From positions 40,752,569-40,816,568 of the forward strand of contig NC_088776.1 of assembly GCF_954871325.1 (NCBI RefSeq): a stretch of DNA of 64,000 nucleotides. Reading direction: 5' to 3'. Position 1 is the stretch's first letter, and each line of letters starts with the position of its first letter. The translations under genes were made by a program, and so were the position numbers. Of the stretch, positions 22,484 through 36,050 are shown piece after piece. The notes beneath the pieces were generated by a model. It was not told the origin of the DNA and made no database searches. It saw only the letters and a list, made by a program, of their open reading frames with translations. The DNA is from Gordionus sp. m RMFG-2023. Taxonomy: Eukaryota; Nematomorpha; Gordioida; Chordodea; Parachordodidae.

Positions 22484-25400
22484 TAATAATAATAAAGAAA
22501 AAGGAAATTTTAGTTATTACAATAATAATGATTTTAAGTTCAGAGATAACAGTAAATTTAACAATAATGATATGTGTAAGTACAATGAATGCTCAAAATG
22601 TGGAAGAACTCACCCCCCCCCTAATGTTATAATTGCCAAAAGGTAGGGCATTATGCTAAATATTGTAAGGGACGTAAGTTACATGCTATGCATCAAGATG
22701 ACAATGACTCATCAGATTTAATTAATAATATTTCCCAAATTGGTGGAAAAGTGAAGATATCTGTTAGGATAAATGGAGTACCTATAGAATTTGACTATGA
22801 TACGGGGGCACAGGTATTGATGATTGGGAAACAATATTGGGATAAAATTGGCCGACCCAAGTTGGACCAACCTAACCTTTGTCAGTATATGGTAACCAAC
22901 CGCTGGATGTACTTGGTGAGACTATGGGGGTTCGTCTTGAAAAGATAAGCAGATCACAACTGATTGTGATGACCCGTTCAAATGACATACCATTATTTGG
23001 ACTACCATGGATACTGGCATTTAATATGTTTATCCCACGACAAGTTACTATACGTAGTATCACAAGTAAAGAGGTTATGAGAACCGATAAACAAATTGCT
23101 GGCATGACGACAGAATTTTTCAGTGTTTTTGATGACAAACCAGGACGGGTGAATGATATGGAAGTTAGCATACATCTGAGTAACGCAGCAAGACCGAAAT
23201 CATGGCCAGCTCGTAGAGTACCTTTCCCATTACGAAAACCAATTGAAATGGAACTCGATAAATTGGTTAAATCGGGATTATTGAAGGAGATTGACCCAAC
23301 AAAAAAACGTTTGACATGGGCTACTCCAACAGTAAACTTACGCAAAACAAATGGAGAAATCAGGATTTGTGCGGATTTTAAGGTGACATTAAACCCATTT
23401 ATTTTATACGATTATCATATTATACCAACGGTGGATGATCTTTTAACCAAATTAAAAGATGGGTTGAAATTTACGGTAATAGATTTGAAAGATGCATATT
23501 TACAATTTCCAATAAAAGAGAGTTCAAAAGAATACTTAACCATATCAACCCATATTGGTTATTTCCAATATCAATGTATGCCTTTAGGTCTTTCTAGTGC
23601 GCCGACCATTTTCCAAAGATATATGGATAATTTATTACAAGACTGCCAAATGACCAGAGGATATCTTGACGATATTATCATAACTGGGGAATATGATGTA
23701 GAACATTTGAATAACGTAAAAAAAGTATTATTGAATCTAAAACAGGTGGGTATGAAGGGAAAATGGGCCGAAATATGCTTTTTAAATGAATCAGTTTCTT
23801 TTCTAGGTTTTTTAATAGACAAAAATGGAATACACCCAGCGAAAGAAAAAATAGATGCTATTCGAAGGATACCAACTCTTAATAAAATACACCAATTACA
23901 ATCTTTTTTAGGACTTGTGAATTATCATGAGAGATTTTTGCCACATCTGCAATTGCCGCCCCACTGCATAAATTAACAAGCATTAAATGTTGCTGGGATT
24001 GGTCGGACAGGGAACAAGAGGTATTTGATAAAATAAAACAGCTTTTGTCAACAAATAAAACGCTAATTCCATATTCGCCAAACTTGCCGAGCTGTGCATT
24101 AGCAGACCTATCGCATTTGCCTCGCGAACATTATTGGAGTCAGAGAAAAATTATGCACCAATAGAAAAAGAGGCACGAGCACTTTTGTTTGGAATGGAAA
24201 AATTTCATACTTTCATTTTTGGTAGAAAATTTATATTGCGAACAGATCATAAACCTTTGGAAAAAATATTTGGTGATAAACGGGAACTACCAAAAATATT
24301 CAATAGTCGATTAACGCGCAGGGCTTGGAAAATGTCTGCATATGATTTTGATATTGAATATGTTCCAGGAAAAAAAATAAAGTAGCTGATACTTTATCTA
24401 GACTGCCAGTAGAAGGCATAGAATCAAATAACGATCAAAAATATGCGTTAAAAATCAGAGCTATAAATTTGTACGATATAAATATTAGTCAAGTTGAACT
24501 CCAGAAAGAAACAAGGAATGATAGCTTGTTTAAAAAGGTAGTTAAAAACATTGAGCGTGGATGGGTGGAGTTTGATGCAAAAAAAGATACAGAGTTAGTT
24601 TTTTGTTATAATCGTAGAGAGGAATTGTCAGTAGATCATGATTTTATTGTATGGAATGGGAAGTTGATAATTCCAACCGTTTTGAGGAAATCAATATTAA
24701 CGATTATAGACAGAGGGCATCCAGGAATAAATGCTATGAAATCAATTAGAATGTATTGTTGGTGGCCTAATTGCGATAAAAACATTTAACAATATGTTCG
24801 TCAATGTATGCCATGTCAAAGTAACAGGTCGAATATTATGGAGGTTCCTTTATATTCGTGGAACATATCTAATATGCCATGGGAACAAATTCATTTGGAT
24901 TTCGCGGGGTCTATTGATTCGTATTCATGGTTAGTTTGAGTTGATGCACATACTAAATGGGTTGAGATTGAGTTAATGAGAGAGACCACGTCTACGACTA
25001 TCAGGCCTTTAAGGAAATGGTTTACACAGTTTGGAACACACAGACAAATTGTATCAGATAATGGACCTCAATTTATTTCTGGAGAATTTCGAAAATTTTG
25101 TTTCGAGAAAAATATAAAATTGATACATACAACATCGTATCATCAGAAAACAAACGGTTTAGCGGAAAGAACAATACGAACCCTCAAGAGTCAATATTTT
25201 GCAACTAGGAAAGACATCAGGGAGCCTTAGGAAGCCATGGAAGAAGTTTTGATAGCATATAGAATGGATGAATATCAACAACTGGACGTTCACCGGCAAA
25301 GTTATTATTGGGGCGAAATTTAAAAACGGGATTAAATTGGTTACATCCAAATGTTAGGGATGAAATGGAACGATCGAATATACGACAAAAAGCAGCGCAT

Positions 25401-25815
25401 GATGAACATAGTCAAATGAGGGAATTGAGATTGCACAACCGGTATGGGTGCATAATGAAATAAATTCAGGTTGGAGATAAGGAGTTATAAAATCCAGAAT
25501 GGTAGATTTTCTAATTTGGTAGAAAGCAAGGATAAAATGGGACGAAAGCATGCAGATCAACTTCGAAAAAGGGAGGTAGCTAAAGAAACGGAGAAGTTTG
25601 GGCCAGTGGAAGAAAATAAAGAAAATATGGAGTCAGAGAGAGAGGAAGAAAATGGAGAAAATATGGAGTCAGAGAGAGAGAGGAAGAAAATATAAAAAAT
25701 AGAGAGTCGGATATAATTAAGATTTTAAAAAATGTGGAAGTTAACGAAAAACTAGAAACGCGGAAATCACAAAGAGCTAGGAAACCTACAAAACGGCTGA
25801 TTGAGGAGTTGTAAG

Positions 25816-26710
25816 ATCATATGTGTGGGGATATGTTATAAATGAGATATATTATATATATTATTAATGTTATAAATGTCATATACAAATAAATCATATA
25901 TATATACCAATTGTCATGTGATAGAATACTTGATTTACATATACATATTAAATAAATAAATTGTATAGATATAAAATTTTGCGTCTAAAGAATTACGAGT
26001 GATAAAAAAGGTTAATTAATTCATACATATGCCTCAATTGATAATGGTTTTTAAAAACCACATAATATAATACAATTCTTAGCAACTTATATTGGCAAAA
26101 GGTCATGAAACTAATATAAGTCTCTGTTGCCATTTTAGAAAATGTTTTAAAGAATGGACTAATAAGGAAAATTTTATAGGTTGACCCCCCGTCTACATGA
26201 ACGGGGGGGATAGTTTGCATCCTATTTTTTTGAGGGTGGTAGGCGACTTTAATGGAGGTATAATAAATTTTTTGGGAGGTTATCTATTATATTTAGAGAT
26301 CAAATAGGACAAAATTTATTGCTGTAAAAATTAATACTTTTATTGTAGACCTATATAATCATTGATTATAATACAATAGAATTTTTGATAATTATACACT
26401 ATAAAAAAACTCTGAAGAAAGAAGTCCTCGGAGCACTAAAATAAAGAATGTATTAAAATGTTCATTTTATTACTTTTTTAATCTTATATTTATATATTTT
26501 TTACAAACTAAAATTAGAATATAAAATTAAAAGGTTAAGTTATAAAACGAAAAGTAAAACTAAAATAAAAATATAATTTGAATAAACAGAATTATATGAA
26601 TGCGCGTTACATAAATTAAAACATAATACTATTCAATAACCAAAATATATAGTATTTTAATTTATTAATTCCTATAATATAACATTCTCCCTCTTCTAAA
26701 AAAGCCTTCC
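25816..26710. other. AT-rich spacer with one GC hairpin
   Basis: No supported gene. It may contain the 3' LTR of Gypsy copy 2 just after 25815, but no partner was found. A perfect hairpin CCCCCCGT / ACGGGGGG (26185-26192 and 26201-26208, 8-nt loop) stands out against AT-rich surroundings and may be an isolated transposon end. Confidence 0.5.
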
Positions 26711-26991
26711 TGTTGCATGTGCGCTATTATATATTTAAATACTTAAATAATTTATATTTAAAGTTCAGTTAAACTATTATAAATTTAAATACTTAAATAA
26801 TTTATATTTAAAGTTCAGTGATATTTATTTGTATATCTCAAGGCCACAAAATATATATATAAATTAATATATATTTTGATTTTGAATTGACTTGTTGTTT
26901 TCTTATTTTTAAAATAAATTATAAAAACATATTGGGAATTCCTCCGTAACTTATTTAATACAATCACACACTTTATTCTATTCTATTCGTA
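26711..26991 (+). repeat. 5' LTR of Gypsy copy 3
   Basis: 281 bp, beginning TGTTGCATGTGCGC and ending in the shared word CTATTCTATTCGTA. It contains an internally duplicated AATTTATATTTAAAGTTCAG block. The 3' border is taken where similarity to the partner stops. Confidence 0.85.
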
Positions 26992-29900
26992 TTCTTATAT
27001 TATACATTATGGTGGAGGATAGGAATGATGTAAAGATCAAGGTATTATTGAAGACGTTGGATCTGAAATTTCTTGCGGAGAATATTATAGATGAAGCTAC
27101 AAAAAAATATAAATTATTCGAAACATTGGATAAAGAAATGGCTGTGAGTATCATGGATAACATTGATAATTTATCATATCAACAAATGAAAGATTTAATA
27201 CATAAGAAAGTCGAAAAGAACAAGATCACGCGTATTTTGGAGTTGTTCAATACAAAACCGGACAGACTTGAGTCTTCCAGAGAGTATTTCGATAGACTGA
27301 AAGGGTATGGTTCGGGGCTCAATCCTGAATTTTTGTCGGTGCATTTTATGTTGAGTTGTCGTAATGAAAAGCTAAAAACAAGGTTGATTGAAGAAAATAC
27401 TACAGAGATTAATATTATAGAGGACATTGTTGTCAAATTTCAATCGTTGGAAATTAATAATAATAAAACATATGTAGAGAAAGATTCTTGGAGAAGAGAG
27501 GATAGAACCGATTGGCAAGGCTATTCGTCTTGGAAAGAGAACAAGCAGACTTCTAAGGCCAACACCAACAACAACAACTTCGGCAACAACAACAACAGCA
27601 GCAGCAACAACAACAACAACAGCAATTACAACAATTTCAAAAAGACGGAGATGATACAAACCCCTTATAATTTAAGGCCAAGAAATAAAATTAATTTTAT
27701 TAATGATATTACGATTGACCTTCAAGTTAATAATTATGATTTTTCTTTTATGATAGATACTGGTTCTCCTGTGTCATCCTTGCCCATGAAAGAGTTTGAA
27801 AAGCTTACGAAGGATGAAGATGTGGAGATGAAGAGTTGTTCGAAGAAATTATTCTCTTATGAAGGGTCGCCTATCACAGTCATTGGTAAAGTTATTAATT
27901 GTAAGGTCAAATTTCTAAAGTTTTGGAAGGGGAGGGACCACCTTTATGTGGTCTATATTGGATCAAAGAATTTGATTTGATTAGATTCAATTTTGATTTT
28001 AATACTAAAGAGTTAGGAGATAGGGTAAATTTTGTAACTTTTAACAATCCTTGTAAAAATAATGACAGATTTGATAGAGGGAATTTGGTTATGCAGTCAA
28101 TGTTTATTAAAAAAAATTGTTATGATTTTAATTATGATATTAATAAGTTAGTTAAAAGGTTTGATTGTGTTTTTAATAATAAAATAGGTAAAGTAAAACA
28201 TTTAAAAATAAATATTTTGTTAAAAGATAATTTTAAACCAAGATTTTTGAAGGCCAGGAGAGTATCGTTTGAATTAGAAGAAAAGTTATATAACATTCTA
28301 GAACAATGGTTTCAACAGGGCATAATAACCCCTGTTATATTTTCCCAATGGGCGACACCATTAGTTTTGGTTAAAAAGAAGGTTAATGCTTTGAGAGTTT
28401 GTGCTGATTTTAGGGTCACTGTTAATCCACAGTTAGAAAGGTTTGAATATCCGCTGCCAAGGATAAGTGACATTATTGCTAAGGTCGTAAAGGCAGATTA
28501 TTTTCAAAAATAGACTTTTCCTCGGCTTATTTGCAAATACCTATTTCTAAAGAAACTTCCAAATTTTTAACCGTTTCAACACATAAAGGTCTTTTTCAAT
28601 TTAATAGATTACATTAGGACTTACAGTGTCGACTGCTTATTTCCAAAAGACCATGGATGAAATTTTTGCCGACATTAACGGGATTATGTATTATTTAGAT
28701 GATTTATTAATTTTTGGTAATGATAAGGAAGATCATTTTAATATATTGAAAAAGGTATTTCAAAGAATGATGGATTTTGGTTTGATTGGAAATATTAAAA
28801 AAAGTGAATTTTGCAAAGAGAGTATTAAATATTTAGGTTAATAAGTGACAAAGGTATACAGCCAATTAAAGAAAAGATTGATCCGATAAGTACGACTGAA
28901 CCTAATAGTAAGGAAGAATTGCATTCGTGGTTGGGTCTGATGAATTATTATTTAAGGTTCATAGAAGGTTTTTCTAAATTGGCATCTAATTTATATGAAT
29001 TGCTTAAAAAGGGTAAAAAATTTTATTGGGGAATTAATGAAAAAACTAGTTTTGATGAGATTAGAGAAAGATTGTGCAATGCACCAATTCTTGCACATTA
29101 TTTACAGAAGTAAAAATTTATTTATTTCTACTGATGCTTCTAATAAAGGTATGGGTGATGTTTTATTTCATGTTGAAGAGAATGGTCTTGAAAGGCCGAT
29201 TGAGTTTATGTCAAAAGCATGGACGGGTGCTGAGAAAAGATATTCGATTATTGAGAAAGAAGGATTGTCGATTGTTGTGGCTGTTAAGAAATGGAGGGAA
29301 TATGTAGTAGGGAGGAATTTTAAAATTTTTACGGATCATAAACCTCTAGTTAATTTGTTTGGAACAGATCCGTTAAACTTTACTATATGTCGCCAAGGCT
29401 ACAGAAATGGGCTTTGTGTTTAGCCGGGTTTGATTTCGACATTAATTACAGGAGGGGTAAAGATCAAATTATTGCTGATGGTTTATCTAGGTTAATAAAG
29501 GAAGATGTTATTTATTTTTTTAATATTGATAATGATTTAAATGACCAGAGAATTTTGAATAATTTAGATATGATAAGAAGAGAGAATGTGGAAGATTTAG
29601 AACTTATCAAAGTTAAACAATTTATTTTGAATGAAGCGGGAGATTTCACACAGATTAAAGTATATATGGAGCTAGTAAGTTGTTGTTTATTAAAAATGAT
29701 TGCATTTTTAAGGGAGAGCAGATTGTTATTCCCCAATCGCTAAGAAAAGAGATTCTAAATGTTCTTCATGAGGGACATATAAGTTTGTCTAGGATGATTG
29801 ATATTATGGAAAGATATTTTTGGTGGCCCGGGGTTAAAAGAGACATCAAGGAAATGGTTTTTAGGTGTAATATGTGTATGATAAATGCTCCAAAATTACC

Positions 29901-30716
29901 AAGGATTAGAAATAATCATTGGGTAGATCCGAGCAAACCCTGGTATCGTATTTTTATTGATTTTTTTGGACCCATTAAGAATTATTATGGATTAGTAATA
30001 ATTGATGGGTACTCTCGATGGCTTGAGATTATCAAGATTAAAAATATTACTACTAATACCACGATTATGGTATTAAATAATATTTTTTCTAGATTTGGTT
30101 ACCCCGTAGAGTTGGTTTCTGATAATGGACCAGCTTTTAGGTCGTATGATTTTAAAAATTTTCTATTAAAAAAGGGTATAACACATATATTTACTCCTGC
30201 ATATCATCCGTTTTCAAATGGTATGGCTGAAAGAGTGGTACGCTCAGCTAAGGATATGATTTATAAATTAGGTGGTTGGGATAATAGGTTATTGGAAGAG
30301 GTTTTATTGAATTATCGCAATACCACTCATTCGACAACCAAAACTTCACCTGCTTTTAGATTATTCGGCAGGGAACTAAGATGGAAATGGAGTTTTTTGA
30401 ATGACAGTGACTGTGATATGCGACCTAAAATTAAAAGAATAAAGTTCAGAGAATTAACATTTGACAATTCTGTTTTTGTCAAAGCAGGCTCCAATAAAGA
30501 ATGGCGTGTGGGGATTGTCATTGGGAGAATTAGTAACGTCATTTGGGAAATATGATAAGTTTCTCTTTGTTCATATTGATCACATTAGAAATTATTAATA
30601 GGAATATATTGCATTATATTTTTACTTTTATATTTTTGGTTACAAATATTAAAACATCATACATATTCTATCTTTCCTAGTTGTGATAATTTTGATTAAT
30701 AAGCATTGTTAATATT

Positions 30717-31110
30717 GAAAATAATTTCCCCTTCCCAATTGTAATTGTTTATTATATTCCAAAAAAAAGGAAATAATGAAAATAATTTCCCCTTCCCAAT
30801 TGTAATTGTTTATTATATTCCAAAAAAAAAGGAAATAATGACAATAATTTCCCTTTCCCAATTGTAATTGTTTATTATATTTTCAAAAAAAAATAAAAAT
30901 AATGACAATAATTCCCCTTCCCAATTGCAATTGTTTATTATATTCCAAAAAAAAAGAAGGAAATAATGACAATAATTTCCCCTTCCCAATTGTAATTGTT
31001 TATTATATTCCAAAAAAAAAGGAAATAATGACAATAATTTCCCCTTCCCAATTGTATTTGTTTATTATATTCCAAAAAAAAAAAAGAAAAAAAAGGAAAT
31101 AATTACAATA
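30717..31110 (+). repeat. 62-bp minisatellite inside Gypsy copy 3
   Basis: Six to seven copies of a unit of about 62 bp (containing TTCCCCTTCCCAATTGTAAT then poly-A and GGAAATAATGACAA) lie between the integrase end and the 3' LTR. Copies differ mainly in poly-A length. Open frames across it are repeat artefacts. Confidence 0.9.
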
Positions 31111-31352
31111 ATTCCTTATTCCCTATTGTAGTTCTATTTGTTATATAATTCCTTGTTAATCTTAATGTAAGTATTGGGTATTATTTTAATAATGATATCA
31201 TTGTAACATTAAATATTAACCTTATTACGCATTTAACATTATAAAAATACCTCCCGCATGCCAAGCGAGCGTTTATTCCCTATAAATTGTAGTTTCTTTC
31301 ATTTTTTATTTCAATATTCATTTTTTTATATTTTTTTTTTGGAGGGAGTGCA

Positions 31353-31624
31353 TGTTGCATGTGCGCTATTATATATTTAAATAATTTATATTTAAAGTTC
31401 AGTTAAACTATTATATATTTAAATCTTAAATAATTTATATTTATAGTTCAGTGATATTTATTTGTATATCTCAAGGCAACAAAATATATATATAAATTAA
31501 TATATATTTTCATTTTGAATTGACTTGTTGTTTTCTTATTTTTAAAATAAATTATAAAAACATATTGGGAATTCCTCCGTAACTTATTTAATACAATCAC
31601 ACACTTTATTCTATTCTATTCGTA
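31353..31624 (+). repeat. 3' LTR of Gypsy copy 3
   Basis: 272 bp, preceded by the purine tract GGAGGGAGTGCA. It is nearly identical to 26711-26991 apart from one gap of about 9 bp, one single-base gap and about four substitutions. Confidence 0.85.
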
Positions 31625-32388
31625 CTTAATTATCATCTAAGAGTCCTTGTCCAAATCGTTTATTGTGTTTGTACGTTGGTTTGTTTAAATCGAGTTTGCA
31701 CGTTGGTTTGTTTAAATCATAAGCTTGTTATCCTTATCGTAAGTTGTCTTTATAAATCGTGAATTTGTCATGTAGCTTGCTAGTAGTACTCAGTCGTTAT
31801 TATTATCAATTCTCAAAATTGTTATTATCATCAGTAAGTTACGAATAATGAGAAATAATAGTTCATCAAGTTGGATATAAGAATAAATGAAGAATGATAA
31901 ATCAATAAGATTGTTATATAAAATTTTTAGCATTTTAATTTTTTGCGTTTTAGTGTCCAATTTATTTTTTCGCGTTTTAGTGTTATTTATTTTTTCACGT
32001 TTTAGTGTCAGTTTTTTTTTTGTTTCGCGTTTTAATGTTTAAATTTATTTTTATTACTATTTATGCAAATAAATTTTATGCACATTTCCCTCTCTTTTTA
32101 AAAAAAATTTAAATTTCACACCCTAGTTTTAATTCAAAAAAGTTTTTTTTAAAATAATAATTCTTCATAAGATAATTTTTAGAAAATGATCTCCTCATCA
32201 CATCATTTAAATATTTTTCTAAAATGAAGATGTTTAGTTTTTACATAACCTTTTGACTTCAAAGCTTTAAATTTCAAAAACTTTTTATCATATTAAGTAT
32301 TACTTATAAGAGTTATATTAATTTTATAATTTTTTAAATCAATCATATGATTTATATCTTTAAATTTATATGTTTCAATTACTTAAAA
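31625..32388. other. Spacer with CGCGTTTTAGTGT minisatellite
   Basis: No supported gene. A 27-bp duplication (ACGTTGGTTTGTTTAAATC twice) lies at about 31670-31720. Four imperfect copies of TTTTTTCGCGTTTTAGTGT lie at about 31936-32040. The remainder is AT-rich. Confidence 0.6.
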
Positions 32389-32607
32389 TTATAGTTTTAT
32401 TTTCTTAAATGGTTTATCTTTGTAATATTTTTTAATTGTACCTAAGAATTCATCTTTAGGTAATTCAGTTAATTTCCACAATTGGTCATAATTCAAGAAA
32501 TCAAAAATATGAAAAATATCAATAGGCATTTCACTAAGAAATTCAATTGTTAATTCATTATTAAGTAAATATTTTTTAAGGCTTTTTATGTATTCAAATA
32601 TGTCCAT
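32389..32607 (-). CDS. Hypothetical 72-residue protein
   Basis: A complete frame from ATG at 32607 to a stop, with a mixed amino-acid composition unusual for random AT-rich DNA. The middle, LSEMPIDIFHIFDFLNYDQL, is faintly like an F-box (LPxxIxxxIFxFLxxxxL). Many such F-box relatives are longer, so this would be a fragment or terminal exon. No splice partners were identified and no repeat signature surrounds it. I do not assign a function. Confidence 0.35.
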   Translation of the reverse strand: MDIFEYIKSLKKYLLNNELTIEFLSEMPIDIFHIFDFLNYDQLWKLTELPKDEFLGTIKKYYKDKPFKKIKL

Positions 32608-32929
32608 TATGATTGATTTACATTTAAGTTATTTTAATAAGTTAATTTATACCATAATCTCAGCATATAATTTTAATAAATAATAACTTTTCTTCTTATG
32701 TGGATTTTAGAATTATTTGTAAATCATCATTGGTTACACTATATGGAATTCATAGCCTATCGTTCAATTTCCATATCAGTTCTTTCTAGGTCGTCACATT
32801 AGGTTAGGTGTTGGTCATCATATTCCAGTCCACCACCCAGAGCCGGGGCACCATGAAGAAATAAGCTTTTGGCGTGAAAGAACGTGCTTGGAAAACTATT
32901 AGAATTCATAGACTATCATCCAACTTCCA

Positions 32930-33075
32930 TATTGGTTCTTGGTCATCTCATTAGATTAGGTATTGGTCATCTCATTAGGTTAAGCATTGGTCATCTCATT
33001 AGGTTAGGCATTGGTCATCTCATTAGGTTAGGCATTGGTCATCACATTAGATTAGGTATTGGCAATGATAGATTA
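32930..33075. repeat. 24-bp minisatellite
   Basis: About five to six copies of a 24-bp unit GGTCATCTCATTAGGTTAGG(CATT). A diverged single copy of the same region (GGAATTCATAGCCTATC... to ...TTGGTCATCA) lies just upstream at 32740-32825, so the array sits in a larger duplicated block. The 24-bp period makes an artificial open frame repeating GHLIRLGI. Confidence 0.85.
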
Positions 33076-33666
33076 GATTAATACATATTAATTATCTTTT
33101 CACTATGTCAGCTTGCAATCAAATTCTGTATTAAAAATATAATATCAATAACTAACTAAATATTAATTTAGCTTTACAGTTGAAGTTTAATTGACTTTTA
33201 TTATTTAAATTATTATTTAACCCCAATTAAATAAATATAATCATTTATTATTTGAAAATTAACAAATTTAATATTGTAATTAGCCGAGTTCAAAATGACT
33301 AATCAACTGTATATTTATTTTGAAATTTTATTATCATACCTTAAAAATATTTTCAAGGTCCAAATAAGATAAGAGATTTCTTTATATAAAGTAAGTAGAC
33401 ATATAGTTTATAATCCTCTACTATATACAGTTGTTTATAAAATATCAGATATAATGCTACTTTTATAGACGTATTTGACAGTTATATAATATATTACAGT
33501 TAATATTATAATAAATTTTACTAATAAATCGTTTTGTTAATAAATATAATAACAAATTGCATTCAAGTATTTAACGTTATCTATTTAGTTATAAATAATT
33601 TTTAAAATTAAACATTTTATTATTCATCCTGCAATAGATGTAATAAATTTGATATCTTTATTTTTG

Positions 33667-34195
33667 CGTATCACGTCAATACCGCGAAACTTTTACCGCG
33701 AAATGTATTATCGCGAATGCATTATCGCGAATGTCGATTACCGCGAAAAGATATTATAGCGAATGCATTATCGCGAATGCATCATAGCGAATGTATTATA
33801 GCGAATATATTAGCGCGAATGCATTATAGCGAATGCATTACCGAGTAAACATTATAGCGAATGCATTACAGCGAATGTAATACCGCGAATGCATTATCGC
33901 GAATGTATTATAGCGAATATATTAGCGCGAATGCATTATAGCTAATGCATTACCGCTAAAATATTATAGCGAATGCATTACAGCGAATGTAATACCGCGA
34001 ATGCATTATCGCGAATGCATCATAGCGAATGTATTATAGCGAATATATTAGCGCGAATGCATTATAGCGAATGCATTACCGCGAAAACATTATAGCGAAT
34101 GCATTACAGCGAATGTATTATCGCGAATGTATCATAGCGAATGCATTATCGCGAATGCATCATAGCGAATGCAATATCGCGAATGCATTACAACC
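33667..34195 (+). repeat. GCGAATGCATTA tandem array, left inverted end
   Basis: About 30 or more imperfect units of 14-18 bp such as ATTATAGCGAATGC and ATTACCGCGAAA. Longer sub-blocks repeat as higher-order units, for example GCATTACAGCGAATGTAATA recurring at intervals of roughly 120 bp. The outermost 100 bp is a conserved non-identical cap also found at 38218 and 60844. Confidence 0.9.
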
Positions 34196-35764
34196 AACAT
34201 TATCACAATGCAATAGTGATTTATATTTGACAAAATTATATTTAACCCATTTTCCAAAAAACCAGAAAACCAGCTTAATTGTCTATATTTATTTAAAGTA
34301 GCGTTTTAAAATTATTTACCTCTAAAACACGTCGTTATTTATGAAATTCGTATTTTATTTAAAAATATGTGGAATTTGGTATACTCAATTTTTTATTGAG
34401 ACCTCTATCTTATTAAATCTTTTGTAATCGTCATTAATTTTATAGCTTTAAAACATAAAATCTTATCTTTTTTAAATTTAAACATTGATTAAAAATAATA
34501 AATGCCAACTCCTGTTTCAAATATAAATCTTAAAATGATAAAAAATATATTTAATTATATATTTTGGTGGTTTCAATAGAGATGATATGTGAATTTAGTT
34601 CAAATTTAATATTTTGTAAATTATTTTCAAATCATATTATTCTGCCTAAAAGGGAATGCCTACAATAAATATTTTTAAACATAATGATTATGAGACTTTC
34701 TGAAATAGGAAAAGAAGATTTTTTAATTTCATATTCTGTCTATTTAATTATTTTTAAATCTCACTGTGTAAATTGGTTTATTATTCATGATACGGTTTAA
34801 AACAATTTCAACTTTAAGAGAGACGGAAGGCCACAAATCCATATTTTTATGCCGTTTAATATTATAGTGAAAAACATTTTAATTATGCTTTAATATTATT
34901 TACTTATCTTAAATTCCGTATAAAACAATTTATAAAATACAGAGAAAATATTCAAAATAACGAAATTTGAAAATTTAGGGCAGGGCTTTAAATAATCAGA
35001 GCTAAAAATGCAGCCAAAGAACACAGGTATATTAATTTACGACATTTATATTATTTATTTTATTACTAATTATGATATTGAAATATGTTAAATTCAATTT
35101 TGTCAGGACTGTAAAACATAGCTAAATTATAATAAAAGTATAATTTTTTTTGGCATTGATAAAGTTATCCTTTCAAAAATAACCCAGCGGCTGAAATAAT
35201 ATTTTTCTATTAAAATCTTTAGACATTTTTGGAATTGGATAAAAATAAAGTTATTACCAAACTATAATTTACTTCTGGCACCTTACTTTAAAAAGATGAA
35301 AGGTGCAATAATTTTTTTCAATTTTTTTAAAGATTTATATAAGTTAATTGATGATACTACGAAATAAGATTTATAAATAGATTACATGACTTGTTTATTA
35401 ACTCAAATTTTGTTATATTTTATTATTCTAAAAAAATAATTTAATTTTTTTTAAATTCTGGAACCCTAACTGAACTTGGGATCAAGACTAGTGCCTGAAA
35501 TCTAACTCGTTATATTCAAATTTATTAATGTTTACAACCCTTAATATTTTTGATTAGTAATTTTTTTAAATCTCACTTTCGCGTTTCAATTTATATATAG
35601 AATTTAATTTTATTTATAAAACTCTTCATATATTATTAAAGATCAATTCACTATATTGCCACAAAAATGAATTTTTCTAACAAAAATCTAATAGAGAATA
35701 CAATTACAATCTGCTAGCTGCTTATAGAGTTTTATATTTTTACTAAAAAATATAAAATAATATA

Positions 35765-36050
35765 AAAATATATATTTAAAGATTTCCTTTAATTCATAAA
35801 CTATAACATAAAAACATAATATTTTAAATTTTATAAAGTGGCTTTTAGAAAATTAAGATAAAAAAAATGTAGTCGTACATATATATTTTTAAAGATTACC
35901 TTTAATTCATAAACTATAACATAAAAACAAAATATTTTAAATTTTATAAAGTGGCTTTTAGAAAATTAAGATAAAAAAATGTAGTCGGACATATATATTT
36001 TTAAAGATTTCTTCAAATTCATAAACTATAACATAAAATATTTTGGCATT
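35765..36050. repeat. 112-bp tandem repeat, about 2.5 copies
   Basis: The word TTAATTCATAAACTATAACA recurs with spacings of 113 and 112 bp, with the first two copies nearly identical. It lies in the interior of the 33667-38218 element. Confidence 0.85.

Larger units (their letters stand above)
19909..25815 (+). mobile_element. Fossil Ty3/Gypsy retroelement (copy 2) with Helitron insert
   Basis: Same family as the 10.6-18.1 kb element. Parts in order: gag (from about 19.9 kb, resuming after the Helitron at about 22.49 kb with zinc knuckle), protease (about 22.79-23.0 kb), reverse transcriptase (about 23.1-23.95 kb), RNase H (about 24.1-24.4 kb), integrase (about 24.5-25.5 kb) and a tail to 25.8 kb. 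No convincing LTR pair was found; the 5' side abuts a hAT terminus. It is broken in about eight places besides the Helitron insertion. It is inactive and of moderate age. Confidence 0.88.
26711..31624 (+). mobile_element. Ty3/Gypsy LTR retroelement (copy 3), young, with paired LTRs
   Basis: The LTRs are 26711-26991 and 31353-31624, both starting TGTTGCATGTGCGC and differing at about four bases plus two small gaps, so the insertion is fairly recent. A purine-rich tract GGAGGGAGTG lies directly before the 3' LTR. Between them: gag (about 27.0-27.6 kb, with an Asn-rich run), protease (about 27.7 kb), reverse transcriptase (about 28.2-28.85 kb), RNase H (about 29.1-29.4 kb) and integrase with zinc-binding and DDE core (about 29.7-30.5 kb). 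It is broken in about five places. It is a different lineage from copies 1 and 2. No clear primer-binding site was seen. Confidence 0.92.

Noticed and set aside
27372-27659. Open frame with a valine/alanine run on the minus strand
   Set aside because: It is the antisense of the Asn-rich part of the Gypsy copy 3 gag region, so it is a shadow.
30813-31102. Open frames on both strands with repeated NYCHYF or PNCNCLLY-type segments
   Set aside because: They are produced by the 62-bp minisatellite and have no independent support.
32884-33081. Repetitive protein GHLIRLGI...
   Set aside because: It arises because the minisatellite unit is 24 bp, a multiple of three. There is no start context or flanking coding signal.
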